A stretch of DNA of 64,000 nucleotides from an uncultured Parabacteroides sp. (GTDB taxonomy: Bacteria; Bacteroidota; Bacteroidia; Bacteroidales; Tannerellaceae): NCBI GenBank assembly GCA_910577325.1, contig CAJTMR010000007.1, forward strand, positions 74,593 to 138,592, written 5' to 3'. The position numbers were made by a program, and so were the translations under genes. How positions within the stretch are numbered: position 1 is the stretch's first letter; each line of letters begins with the position of its first letter. Below are positions 37,753 through 46,626 of this stretch, piece after piece. Below the pieces are notes generated by a model. The model did not search any database. It was not told the DNA's origin and was given only the letters and a program-made list of their open reading frames with translations.

Positions 37753-38322
37753 TTACAAACTATTTACCGCATCCTTGATACGACCGAAAATTTCTTCGAT
37801 TGTACCCATACCTTTGATAGCGACATGCTTGCCTTCGCCAATATAGTAATCTGCCAAAGGAGCCGTCTGTTTATGATAAACATCCAGTCTTGACTTGATT
37901 GTTTCCAGATTGTCATCCGAACGGCCCGATACCTTACCACGTTCCAACAGGCGGTTGATCAATTCTTCTTCTTCCACTTGGAGGTTCAGCATAACGGAAA
38001 CATCGGTTCCACGTTCGTTCAACATTTCCTTCAATGCTTTTGCCTGCGGGATCGTACGGGGAAAGCCGTCGAAAATGACACCTTTGGAGTTCTCCTTGCC
38101 GTCCAAGACCTTAGCCAGCATATCGACAATCAGTTCGTCCGGGACCAATTGTCCTTTTTCGATATAACCTTTGGCAATCTTGCCCAGTTCCGTATCGTTC
38201 TTCATCTCTGAACGCAAAACATCACCTGTAGAGATATGGTCCAAGCCATATTCCTTAATAATCAATTCGCTCTGTGTTCCCTTTCCTGAACCGGGAGCAC
38301 CAAAAATAACAATATTCAACAT
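37753..38322 (-). CDS. adk: Adenylate kinase
   Basis: 189 residues from the ATG at 38322 (MLNIVIFGAPGSGKGTQSEL); the longer open frame would add 16 residues with no family match. Catalyses ATP + AMP = 2 ADP in the cytosol. Walker A GAPGSGKGT at 8-16, then DGFPRTIPQA and the lid with RLLERGKVSGRSDDN. It lies in the hpt > adk > obgE > pgeF > B3/4 cluster, 108 bp after hpt. Imperfect AATTGACAATTG repeats lie in its leader. Confidence 0.97.
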   Translation of the reverse strand: MLNIVIFGAPGSGKGTQSELIIKEYGLDHISTGDVLRSEMKNDTELGKIAKGYIEKGQLVPDELIVDMLAKVLDGKENSKGVIFDGFPRTIPQAKALKEMLNERGTDVSVMLNLQVEEEELINRLLERGKVSGRSDDNLETIKSRLDVYHKQTAPLADYYIGEGKHVAIKGMGTIEEIFGRIKDAVNSL

Positions 38323-38430
38323 AAAAAGTAAACCTTTTAAATTGACGATCGCCAATTGACAATTGACCATTACCTGCCAATTTCAATCACCCGCCGTCTT
38401 TCTTTATATATAAATGTATCTATTCTTTCC

Positions 38431-38970
38431 TTAACAATCTATTATCTTATAGATATCCCTATAGCCTCGTCCCATCTCGTCATAATCCAGCCCGTAGCCG
38501 ACAATAAAATCATTTGGAATCCGGATGCCGACATAATCCGGTATCAGGGCGCACTTCAACGAATCGGGCTTGAACAGCAAAGTCGCCAACTTAACATCGG
38601 CCGCCCCGTCCTTGCGAAGCTTATCCATAACATACTGCATCGTAAAGCCGGTATCAATAATGTCCTCGATCAAAACCAAAGTTCTCCCTTTCACATCGGC
38701 CTGTACCGGCATAATCTCACGAACAATGCCGGTCGTACGGGTCCCTTTGTAAGATGAGTAGCGGGCAAAAGTAATTTCATACGGTTCGTCCAACTGACGC
38801 ATCAACTCTGCCGCGAACATAAAAGCTCCGTTCAGAATCCCCACGAATAACGGACGCGTGTCTTTCACATCGGCACGAATACGTCCTGCTACTCTTGCAA
38901 TCGCTTCCTTTATCTCCTCTTCCGGGATAAAGAGTTCAAATTCTTTGTCTCTTAATCGGATTCGATCCAT
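38431..38970 (-). CDS. hpt: Hypoxanthine phosphoribosyltransferase
   Basis: 179 residues from the ATG at 38970 (MDRIRLRDKEFELFIPEEEI); an earlier in-frame ATG at 39003 would sit inside the promoter and is rejected. Salvages hypoxanthine (and guanine) to nucleotides with PRPP. The PRPP-binding motif VLIEDIIDTGFTM is at about 103-115. First gene of the cluster hpt > adk > obgE > pgeF > B3/4, preceded by an exact consensus promoter. Confidence 0.95.
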   Translation of the reverse strand: MDRIRLRDKEFELFIPEEEIKEAIARVAGRIRADVKDTRPLFVGILNGAFMFAAELMRQLDEPYEITFARYSSYKGTRTTGIVREIMPVQADVKGRTLVLIEDIIDTGFTMQYVMDKLRKDGAADVKLATLLFKPDSLKCALIPDYVGIRIPNDFIVGYGLDYDEMGRGYRDIYKIIDC

Positions 38971-38992
38971 ATTCCGTTTGTTTTTGAAGGGA

Positions 38993-39023
38993 CAAATGTA
39001 CAACTTTTTCGGGTAAGCACAAA
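38993..39023 (-). promoter_or_regulatory. Consensus promoter of hpt-adk-obgE
   Basis: Minus strand: -33 TTTG (39020-39023), 19-bp spacer, -7 TACATTTG (38993-39000). Exact Bacteroidetes consensus, the same geometry as at 8337-8367. Confidence 0.82.
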
Positions 39024-39099
39024 CAATGCAGTCTATCAGGAGTTCTTTAATCCGTAAAATATAAAAAACAGATATCTCCAGACACAGGGCAACCTATTT

Positions 39100-39129
39100 T
39101 TTGAAGAAATAAAAAAAACAGTAATATTG
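39100..39129 (+). promoter_or_regulatory. Promoter of the sigma factor gene
   Basis: -33 TTTG (39100-39103), 18-bp spacer, -7-like TAATATTG (39122-39129). One base off the consensus; transcription would start about 17 nt before the ATG at 39153. Confidence 0.55.
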
Positions 39130-39152
39130 TTCCAAATTACAAAATTGCATAC

Positions 39153-39743
39153 ATGAAGTTCAGAGAAAAAACAGACACAGAATTAGTAGCACTACTTGTT
39201 CGGGATAATGAAGCTGCCTTCAGCGAGTTATACGTACGTTACAAAAACAAGCTATACTATTTTGTTTTTCATCTACTCAAATCAAAAGAAGAAACCAACG
39301 ATATTGTCCAGGAAATATTCATTCGTATCTGGGAATCGCGTAGCTTTATCAACCCGGACCTCTCTTTTTCATCTTTTCTCTATACAATGGCGCGTAACAG
39401 AATACTTAATTATTTCCGGGATATCGATATCGACGAAAAGGTAAAAGAAATACTTGCCACACAAAAAGCCAAGGAGGAAGAGGCGATCGATTCCCAAATA
39501 ATCTACACTGAATACCAGGAGATCCTTCGGAATGCAATCAGCCGTCTCCCCCCACAACGTCAGAAGATATTCAACATGAGCCGCATCGAAAACATGTCTC
39601 ACAAGGAAATCGCCGCCCAATTAGGCATTTCGGTCAATACCGTGCAGGAGCATATCTCCGAGGCGCTCAAATTTATAAAAACCTATTTCAACAAACATGC
39701 GGATATGTCCCTAAACCTGTTACTGGCAGCCTTTATCCTGTAA
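39153..39743 (+). CDS. FecI-type ECF RNA polymerase sigma factor (PUL 3)
   Basis: 196 residues. Region 2 (about 13-85) with ELYVRYKNKLYYFVF and NDIVQEIFIRIWE; region 4 (about 130-180) with LPPQRQKIFNMSRIENMSHKEIAAQLGISVNTVQEHISEALKFIK; a short hydrophobic C-terminal tail (MSLNLLLAAFIL). Expected to be held by the FecR protein at 46627-47637 and released when the SusC senses ligand through its STN domain. It lies outside the PUL genes, convergent with the sulfatase with only a 3-bp gap, about 7 kb from fecR, which is unusual; it is the only sigma factor in the window. Confidence 0.93.
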   Translation: MKFREKTDTELVALLVRDNEAAFSELYVRYKNKLYYFVFHLLKSKEETNDIVQEIFIRIWESRSFINPDLSFSSFLYTMARNRILNYFRDIDIDEKVKEILATQKAKEEEAIDSQIIYTEYQEILRNAISRLPPQRQKIFNMSRIENMSHKEIAAQLGISVNTVQEHISEALKFIKTYFNKHADMSLNLLLAAFIL

Positions 39744-39746
39744 TAC

Positions 39747-41087
39747 TCAGTCATTACTGAAAAAATCACCGGTTCTTTTCACTTCTTCCTGCTTTTCTTC
39801 TATTAGAGCCGTCAATTCTTTTACGATATCCGGATATTCGGCAGCCAGATTATATTTTTCTGACGGATCGGTATTTATATTAAACAGTAATGGTAATTTT
39901 CCTTTAAAATAATCCAACCCCAACTGGCTGTATGTCTTCACATGTAACTTCCACTCCCCTTTTCGAACCGCCATCAACTGATGGTCAATGCCAAAATAGA
40001 AAAATGGTGTCTCCTGTTTCGGAGCTACCCCTTCATATCCCAGATAAGAAGCTATATTGTTTCCATCGATAACCCGGTCTTCCGGAATAGCAGCACCGCC
40101 CATCCATACGGAAGTCGCAAAAACATCCATGGAAGTAATGACCTCTTCATTGACTTGCCCATTCAGATGTCCCGGCCAACTGACAAAACAAGGTACACGC
40201 ACACCGCCTTCCCAAGTACTACCTTTACCATCACGGAAAATACCAGCAGATCCTCCCTCTTCATTCTTTGGCAACCAAGGACCGTTATCGCTCATAAACC
40301 AGACAATCGTATTCTTGTCTATGCCTTCTTTTTTAAGAGCAGACAAAATCTCTCCCACTCCCCAGTCGATCTCTTCCACGGCATCTCCGTAAGCTCCTCT
40401 CTTGGATTTGCCAATAAAAGCTTTTCCGGGATATAACGGGACATGGGGCATGGCATAAGGGACATATACAAAAAAGTTTTCTTTCTTATGCCTCTTAATG
40501 AACGATATAGCTTTTTCCGTGTAAAGGGCCGTCAGTTCCGACTGGTCCGGATTCATTCTAAGCGTATCATTCCCACACATCAAAGCAATATCCGGATATT
40601 TCGGAGGGATCATATCATTGCTATACGGAAGACCGACATATTCATCAAAACCATTCTGCAAAGGCAGATACTCTTTCTTCGTACTTCCCAAATGCCATTT
40701 GCCATAGATGGACGTAGCATATCCTTGTTCCTTCAAAAGTTCGGCCATTGTCAATTCCCGGGGATGAATGCCTCTCTCCGCATCCGGATTCAAGACCCAC
40801 CGGAAACCGGCACGAACCGGATAACGTCCCGTCAACAAAGAATAACGACTCGCCGTTGAAGCCGGCGATGCACTGTAATAATTCGTGAAGCGCATACCAT
40901 CCAGAGCCATCCGGTCCAGATTGGGTGTTTTTATATCCGGGTGCCCGGTCACCCCAATATCACCATACCCCATGTCGTCACAATAGATAATAACGATATT
41001 CGGACGGTCGTTCTTATTTTCTTTGGCTGCTGCCTGGCACAAAGACACCGACAGCAAAGCCAAACTGATTTTTATATGATTATTCAT
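39747..41087 (-). CDS. Exported arylsulfatase-family (S1) sulfatase
   Basis: 446 residues. Signal peptide (about 1-20, ending QAAA). Metal residues D37 and D38 in YCDDMGYGD and the modification motif S77-T-A-S-R followed by YSLLTG, the serine form of C/S-x-P/A-x-R. The serine must be converted to formylglycine by an anaerobic sulfatase-maturating enzyme, which is not in the window. Removes sulfate from a glycan, which suggests a mucin, glycosaminoglycan or algal substrate for PUL 3. Substrate subfamily is not resolved. Last gene of susC > susD > sulfatase. Confidence 0.93.
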   Translation of the reverse strand: MNNHIKISLALLSVSLCQAAAKENKNDRPNIVIIYCDDMGYGDIGVTGHPDIKTPNLDRMALDGMRFTNYYSASPASTASRYSLLTGRYPVRAGFRWVLNPDAERGIHPRELTMAELLKEQGYATSIYGKWHLGSTKKEYLPLQNGFDEYVGLPYSNDMIPPKYPDIALMCGNDTLRMNPDQSELTALYTEKAISFIKRHKKENFFVYVPYAMPHVPLYPGKAFIGKSKRGAYGDAVEEIDWGVGEILSALKKEGIDKNTIVWFMSDNGPWLPKNEEGGSAGIFRDGKGSTWEGGVRVPCFVSWPGHLNGQVNEEVITSMDVFATSVWMGGAAIPEDRVIDGNNIASYLGYEGVAPKQETPFFYFGIDHQLMAVRKGEWKLHVKTYSQLGLDYFKGKLPLLFNINTDPSEKYNLAAEYPDIVKELTALIEEKQEEVKRTGDFFSND

Positions 41088-41116
41088 TCGTACCTTTTAT
41101 TTTGAATTGATGCTAA

Positions 41117-42937
41117 TTATTCAGCAGTCTCCCAACCTGGATTTTGTTTCAGTTTAGGATTCAAGGCTATTTCCTGCGTCGGAATCGGTTCCAGATAATA
41201 TTTTTCCAACCAACCCGACGGTTTGGCAAACAAGATGGAATACCCTTCATCAGCACCACCGAGAATATTGAGTTTACCACCATAGTCACTGCTTTTCACC
41301 CATGCTCCTAACGGTTGTTTATTCACATATTCTCCTTTCTTCCAACGTTTCAGGTCACGGAAACGGAAACCGTCACCCATCAGTTCGATACGACGTTCAC
41401 GACGGATTTCCCACAACACAGGATCTACGCTCCGGTCTCTGTCCAGATCGAAAGAAGCATCTATTTCCGATACATTCATGGCAGGAATAACCGCACGAAC
41501 GCGAAGTTTATTAATAGTGGCATCAGCTACGGATTGAGAGAATTCGCCCAATTCAAATTTAGCTTCCGCATAATTCAGCATGACTTCCTCTATACCGAAA
41601 AGCAAATAATCGACCGTAGAGGAACGCAACGCCATATTATCGACGTGACGGTTATAATATTTCCAGAAATAGAAACCTAAGTGAGTAACCAGGAATCCCT
41701 GCCCGTTCGGATAGTTACGGAAGTGCGGAAAACCGGCAACCTGATAGCCGACGAAGTTAGAAACCGGCAAACTCTTACCCGTTGCCGATCCGCCTATTTC
41801 TTCCATAAAGTCAATATATTCACGATCGCCGGCCACTCCGGTATGCTCCCAACCGAATGATGTTCCGGCAGCACCGGTCAATTTTACTTTATACGGAGGA
41901 ACTACCGTCCAATATAAACGACGGTCACGGTGACGGAACTGAGCATTCAGATCCTTATCACCTTCATAGACCTTACTGGTAGAAACCGGACGTCCGTCTG
42001 AACACAAATAGCTGTCAACCGCATCTTTTGTCAGGTCGACATACCAGGCTGAAGAACGGATAACACGTGTAATACTATGTGTCACCATATCCGTTTCATA
42101 TTGTTTTGCCAGGATCACACCTGCTTTTCCGACCAGTTCTTCGGAGTTGTAAAGGTCATCATAATTAGGCATGATAGAAGGATAAGCACCCATCAACTTT
42201 TCCGAAGCATCAGCACAAGCTCTCAAATACGTTTCGCTATCATTCAATCCATGATATTTACGCCAGGTTCCTTCAAATAATCCGAAACGTGAAATCAGGG
42301 CTCTGACCACATGGACATTAATTGTATTTGTTCCTGTACCCCCTTCTTTGATGTGTTCTTCCGCCCATTGCAGGTCTTCCAGGATATGCTTGGCGACTTC
42401 GTCTCGCGGAGTACGTTCACAATAAAGCTCCTCCGTATCCGTATCACTCAACACTTTGTCAATCCAAGGCACATCGCCATAAGCTACCATCATATCGAAA
42501 TAACGTAACGCCCTGAAAAAGTAACCGACACTTCTCCAGTGATCCTTATCGACATCACTCATGGAAGAGCCGTCGATATTCTGCAACATAATATTGACAC
42601 GACGGATATACGTAAAGCTCCAGGAACTGCTGGTTGCCGGCAACTTCTTTAACTGATAAGCATAATCGGACTCGCCGCCGGAATTGGCATAAATCATATT
42701 ATCCGTATTATATTCGCTCGAAATATTAGCCGGAGTGTAACCGCCATCTGTTGGAAAGCCGTCGAAATATTCATATAATCCCCAGGCATACGTTTTGAAG
42801 TTGTCGCTGGTTTTAAAGGCTGTCGCTTCTGTTTGTTCATCCAAAGGATATTTATCCAGAAAATCGCTCGAACATCCCGACATCCCCCAACCGATTAAAG
42901 CAATGACCGGCAATACTATATATTTTTTCAAATTCAT
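41117..42937 (-). CDS. SusD/RagB family outer-membrane lipoprotein (PUL 3)
   Basis: 606 residues from the ATG at 42937 (MNLKKYIVLPVIALIGWGMSGC); a further in-frame start at 42961 would put eight residues before the signal peptide. Lipobox GMSGC followed by SSDFLDKYPLDEQTEATAFKT. Family features: FRALRYFDMMVAYGDVPW and near the C-terminus DYLLFGIEEVMLNYAEAKFELGE and FRFRDLKRWKKGE. Longer than the SusD proteins of PULs 1 and 2. Binds the sulfated glycan for transfer to the SusC pore. It lies 36 bp after SusC and 29 bp before the sulfatase. Confidence 0.95.
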   Translation of the reverse strand: MNLKKYIVLPVIALIGWGMSGCSSDFLDKYPLDEQTEATAFKTSDNFKTYAWGLYEYFDGFPTDGGYTPANISSEYNTDNMIYANSGGESDYAYQLKKLPATSSSWSFTYIRRVNIMLQNIDGSSMSDVDKDHWRSVGYFFRALRYFDMMVAYGDVPWIDKVLSDTDTEELYCERTPRDEVAKHILEDLQWAEEHIKEGGTGTNTINVHVVRALISRFGLFEGTWRKYHGLNDSETYLRACADASEKLMGAYPSIMPNYDDLYNSEELVGKAGVILAKQYETDMVTHSITRVIRSSAWYVDLTKDAVDSYLCSDGRPVSTSKVYEGDKDLNAQFRHRDRRLYWTVVPPYKVKLTGAAGTSFGWEHTGVAGDREYIDFMEEIGGSATGKSLPVSNFVGYQVAGFPHFRNYPNGQGFLVTHLGFYFWKYYNRHVDNMALRSSTVDYLLFGIEEVMLNYAEAKFELGEFSQSVADATINKLRVRAVIPAMNVSEIDASFDLDRDRSVDPVLWEIRRERRIELMGDGFRFRDLKRWKKGEYVNKQPLGAWVKSSDYGGKLNILGGADEGYSILFAKPSGWLEKYYLEPIPTQEIALNPKLKQNPGWETAE

Positions 42938-42973
42938 ATTCTCTTTTTTTAATAGTTTCATAATAATACAGAA

Positions 42974-45900
42974 TTACAAACTTACACTGAAGCCAAAAGC
43001 ATACGAACTCATAAACGGATATCCCAGTCCGTTCGCTTTACTGTCAACTGCCGGATCCAGTCCCTTTGGCATATGATCGAACGTAAACGGATTTTCTGCA
43101 GAAACATACACTCTCAAGTTATTGATACCTATTTTAGATATAATGCTCTGAGGAATGGTATATCCCAATGTCAGATTTTTTACCCGCAGATAAGCGCCGT
43201 TAGCCAGATACTTTGTCTGGGCACGCACATTCGCTGCATAATTGGTGTTCCTCATACCCGTTTCATACAAACGCGGGAAGAAAGAACCGGTATTTTGTGA
43301 AGTCCAGTAATCCAATTGATGTGCATAAATCGTACCGAACTCATAATAATACGGGAAGATCAAATCATTGGTCAACCATTTATCACACTTTCCGACTCCC
43401 TGCAAAAAGAAGGAGAAACTGATATTATTCCATGACAAACCGCCATTAACACCATATTGGAAACGTAATGAGTTATTCCCAATAATCTTACGGTCACCCG
43501 GATCATAAATCGTTTCATTTCCCGCATTAATGATACCATTGCCGTCCAGATCCTTATACATCATATCACCCGGATTCGGTTTCACTCCTTCCACATGAGG
43601 AATACCATCTTTCAGAGTACCATTCTTCAAATTCGCGTCTAAAGAACCCTCAACGAAATCATCTACCGTATAAAGACGATCCGTTACATATCCCCATATT
43701 TCACCGAGGCGCTGCCCCTCTACATACGTTTTGTTATTGGAAGTACGAATTACACCGGCTACATTATTTTTAAACTTAGTAATGTATGCCTTGTAATCAT
43801 ACAGGTTGAAACCGATATTATAATGTACTTTACCGATCTGGTCACGCCATGCCAATTCCAATTCGAAACCGGTAGATTTCAAATCGGCCACATTCTGCAA
43901 CGGAGCGTTAGCTCCCAGAGTGGCAGGTAACTGTGACCCACTGGTCAACATATCCTTCGTATCGCGACGAAAAAGGTCGAAATTGGCAGAAAGACGATTC
44001 TTCAAGGCACTCAAGTCGAAACCAATATTCAACGTACGAACCGTTTCCCAAGTAAAATTTCCACTGACCAACCCAGGTTGTTTTAATGTAACAGGCTGAT
44101 TATTGTTATCCAACCACGTGGATTTTACCGATTCCATACTCGGAACAAACTGATAAGGGTTAATATTCTGATTACCTACCGTACCGATTGATCCCCTGAT
44201 TTTAAATTCCGGAATATAATCGCGCAACGGCTCCATGAAACTCTCCTCCATGACTCTCCATCCAACAGACAAAGAAGGGAAGAATCCCCAACGGCTACCC
44301 GACGGGAATTTGGAAGAAGCATCATAACGTCCGTTCAGCTCAACCAAATAACGATTGTCAAAATCATAATTCAGACGTCCGAAAAAGCCCATCACGGCAT
44401 ATTCAGAAAAGCCATCGTATGCTTTCTGTACTCCGGTCGACTGCGAGATAGAAGGCATATCATCATTGATCATATTCGAAGTTTCCGCTTTCAAATAATC
44501 ATAGTGATAAGACTCCTGGTTATATCCCAACAATAACGTGAAATTATTCTTTTCCAAGCTCTTTGCATAAGAACCGTAAATATTCAAAGCCGTATAATTC
44601 TTTACGGCACGCTGACGTTTATAAGTCGAATAATCGGAAGTATACTCTTCTGAAAACTTATCGGCATTGGCAAAACGAATACGTTTTGAATAATTTGTTT
44701 CCGTATTATACAAATTGTCATACGTAAATTCCGCATTCAAAATCATATCTTTGATAGGCGTTGCAATCAATTTGGCAAACACACGTGTATCCGAAATACC
44801 GATCGTGTTCTGTCCACCCAAACGCGTCAAATTACCTGCCGTACCGGAATACAGGTCTTCACCATTAATATTAATCAAACCTTCCGGATTATACGATGGA
44901 GCCCATACGGCTTTTGAATAATTAGCGCCACTCGGCAATCCTTTATCCGATTTATAATAACTAAGATCCAGTTGTCCGGTCAACCAATTTGTAATCTTCG
45001 AACTGATAAATCCTTTCGCATTGTAACGCTTATAACTATCCATATCGGTAGTCATTACACCGTCAGAACCGGTATATCCCAAAGAAACGCGATAAGAAGA
45101 ACGCTCACTACCACCGCTAATCGAGAAATCGTGTTTTTGCTGGAAACCGGTTTCCGACAAGAAATCGTTCATAATATCAGTCTGTGCCAATTGATAACGC
45201 ATGCCGCCATCTTCTGCATATCCTTCCGGATAAGCAGAAGGATTAGCCTGATAATTATTCAATAAATCCAACCATGTGTCTACCGACTGACCTGAATAAT
45301 ACGTAATATATCCCATATCGGAATAAGCTTGAACCGTCTGAAGCGGAGTCGCTTTTACCGGCAAATTCGATGGTCTGGAAAATGAGAAATTATTACTGTA
45401 AGTCATTTGTACTTTCTGCTCTTTCTGAGCACCCTTCGTTGTAATCAAGACAACACCAAACGCAGAACGGGCACCATAAATGGAAGCCGAAGCCGCATCC
45501 TTCAATACTGTAACCGACTCGATATCATTCGGGTTTATCAAGTTTAAAGTTCCTTGGAACGGAACATTATCCACCAGAATAAGCGGTTCCCCGCCATTGA
45601 TACTCGTTGTACCACGGATATTAAAATCCAAACCGCCACCAGGTTCACCGCTACCGGAAGTAACCTGTAAACCCGGAACCGCTCCCTGCAACAAAGCACC
45701 TGTAGTCGAAACCGGACGGTCTCCCATCACCTCATCCATTTTAACACTACTTACGGAACCGGTCAAATTAGCCTTTTTCTGTTTCGCAAAACCGACTACT
45801 ACGACTTCATCTAAAGCTTGGGTGTCTTCAATCAATGCAACTTCCACATTTTGTTGTCCTTTTCCTATCGGCATTTCTTTTGTCAGATAACCAATATATG

Positions 45901-46435
45901 AGACAACTAAAGTACCCTGCTCCGGAACTTCCAGAGAGAAATTGCCATCTATATCCGTCACCGTACCACTCGTCGTACCTTTTACAAACACATTCGCACC
46001 GATAATGGGATCACCATGATTATCACGAATAGTACCCGTTACTTTCTTCACTTTCTGCTCAACAACCGGAGAAGACGTTTTGACTTGTCCCCTGCTGACC
46101 GATATCGTATTATTGATCTTTTTAAATGACAATCCCGTCTGACGGGATAATTCGTGTAAAATAGCATCTATCGTACCTTCTTTAACTTGTACGCTTACAT
46201 TCTTCAATCCCTTTAAGACAGATTCGTCATAAAAGAAATTAAAACCGGTGAGTTTACTCAACTGTTCAAAAGCGTCACTGACCGACGTTTGTTCCACCAC
46301 ATACGTGATATCGTTTTCTTTAAGACTTTGTCCTAAAGCCCCTTCCGCACAAAGTAACTGAGACGACAGAGCGATAGCACAAACGGTTAACGAAGTTCGC
46401 ATAAGAGTCTTGTTATAGATTAGATTATAATTCAT
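42974..46435 (-). CDS. SusC/RagA TonB-dependent transporter with N-terminal STN signalling domain (PUL 3)
   Basis: 1,153 residues, longer than the other two because it carries an STN (secretin/TonB short N-terminal) domain at about 40-115 (YVVEQTSVSDAFEQLSKLTGFNFFYDESVL...) before the carboxypeptidase-D-like domain (about 130-215, GANVFVKGTTSGTV) and TonB box DEVVVVGFAKQKK. The STN domain touches FecR in the periplasm, so this is a transducer of the sigma/anti-sigma switch. Plug motif NPNDIESVTVLKDAASASIYGARSAFGVVLITTKG and a beta-barrel C-terminus ending SFSVSL. Start ATG at 46435; the sequence MRTSLTVC at residue 12 is an alternative start for the signal peptide. Confidence 0.96.
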   Translation of the reverse strand: MNYNLIYNKTLMRTSLTVCAIALSSQLLCAEGALGQSLKENDITYVVEQTSVSDAFEQLSKLTGFNFFYDESVLKGLKNVSVQVKEGTIDAILHELSRQTGLSFKKINNTISVSRGQVKTSSPVVEQKVKKVTGTIRDNHGDPIIGANVFVKGTTSGTVTDIDGNFSLEVPEQGTLVVSYIGYLTKEMPIGKGQQNVEVALIEDTQALDEVVVVGFAKQKKANLTGSVSSVKMDEVMGDRPVSTTGALLQGAVPGLQVTSGSGEPGGGLDFNIRGTTSINGGEPLILVDNVPFQGTLNLINPNDIESVTVLKDAASASIYGARSAFGVVLITTKGAQKEQKVQMTYSNNFSFSRPSNLPVKATPLQTVQAYSDMGYITYYSGQSVDTWLDLLNNYQANPSAYPEGYAEDGGMRYQLAQTDIMNDFLSETGFQQKHDFSISGGSERSSYRVSLGYTGSDGVMTTDMDSYKRYNAKGFISSKITNWLTGQLDLSYYKSDKGLPSGANYSKAVWAPSYNPEGLININGEDLYSGTAGNLTRLGGQNTIGISDTRVFAKLIATPIKDMILNAEFTYDNLYNTETNYSKRIRFANADKFSEEYTSDYSTYKRQRAVKNYTALNIYGSYAKSLEKNNFTLLLGYNQESYHYDYLKAETSNMINDDMPSISQSTGVQKAYDGFSEYAVMGFFGRLNYDFDNRYLVELNGRYDASSKFPSGSRWGFFPSLSVGWRVMEESFMEPLRDYIPEFKIRGSIGTVGNQNINPYQFVPSMESVKSTWLDNNNQPVTLKQPGLVSGNFTWETVRTLNIGFDLSALKNRLSANFDLFRRDTKDMLTSGSQLPATLGANAPLQNVADLKSTGFELELAWRDQIGKVHYNIGFNLYDYKAYITKFKNNVAGVIRTSNNKTYVEGQRLGEIWGYVTDRLYTVDDFVEGSLDANLKNGTLKDGIPHVEGVKPNPGDMMYKDLDGNGIINAGNETIYDPGDRKIIGNNSLRFQYGVNGGLSWNNISFSFFLQGVGKCDKWLTNDLIFPYYYEFGTIYAHQLDYWTSQNTGSFFPRLYETGMRNTNYAANVRAQTKYLANGAYLRVKNLTLGYTIPQSIISKIGINNLRVYVSAENPFTFDHMPKGLDPAVDSKANGLGYPFMSSYAFGFSVSL

Positions 46436-46442
46436 ACATTTG
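46409..46442 (+). promoter_or_regulatory. Plus-strand promoter facing away from the PUL 3 SusC start codon
   Basis: -33-like CTTG (46409-46412), 22-bp spacer and -7 TACATTTG (46435-46442), an exact -7 match that overlaps the susC start region on the opposite strand. Predicted start of transcription near 46449, reading into the susC leader in antisense. Confidence 0.5.
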
Positions 46443-46448
46443 TAATGT

Positions 46449-46570
46449 TTTAATAAATGATGTTTGTTAAGACAGGCAGAAACGCCTTACAACCCAGTGG
46501 TCCAATACTGTTTTAAAGGTTTCTGCTGAAATTTAGTGAAAGCAGTAGTGTGCTACACTGCTGCTTTTTT
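46449..46570 (+). ncRNA. Candidate cis-antisense small RNA of the susC leader (PUL 3)
   Basis: A plus-strand promoter and a plus-strand intrinsic terminator (stem 46539-46551 and 46555-46567 with a three-base loop and T tract 46565-46570) bracket about 120 nt with no gene. A second hairpin pairs GCAGAAAC (46476-46483) with GTTTCTGC (46519-46526). The RNA would be complementary to the 5' leader of the susC transcript between fecR and susC. Cis-antisense RNAs at exactly this place in sigma/anti-sigma PULs are known in Bacteroides (DonS-like, which repress susC). The start point is inferred from the promoter, not observed. Confidence 0.55.
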
Positions 46571-46626
46571 CGTATACGCTATTATCAAATGTTTATCATA
46601 GGCATTCTATTTTTCAGTGTTAGACT

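Noticed and set aside
43213..46435. Several plus-strand frames over the PUL 3 SusC gene
   Set aside because: Shadows of the minus-strand gene; only the region beyond the start codon (46449-46570) has a promoter and terminator of its own.
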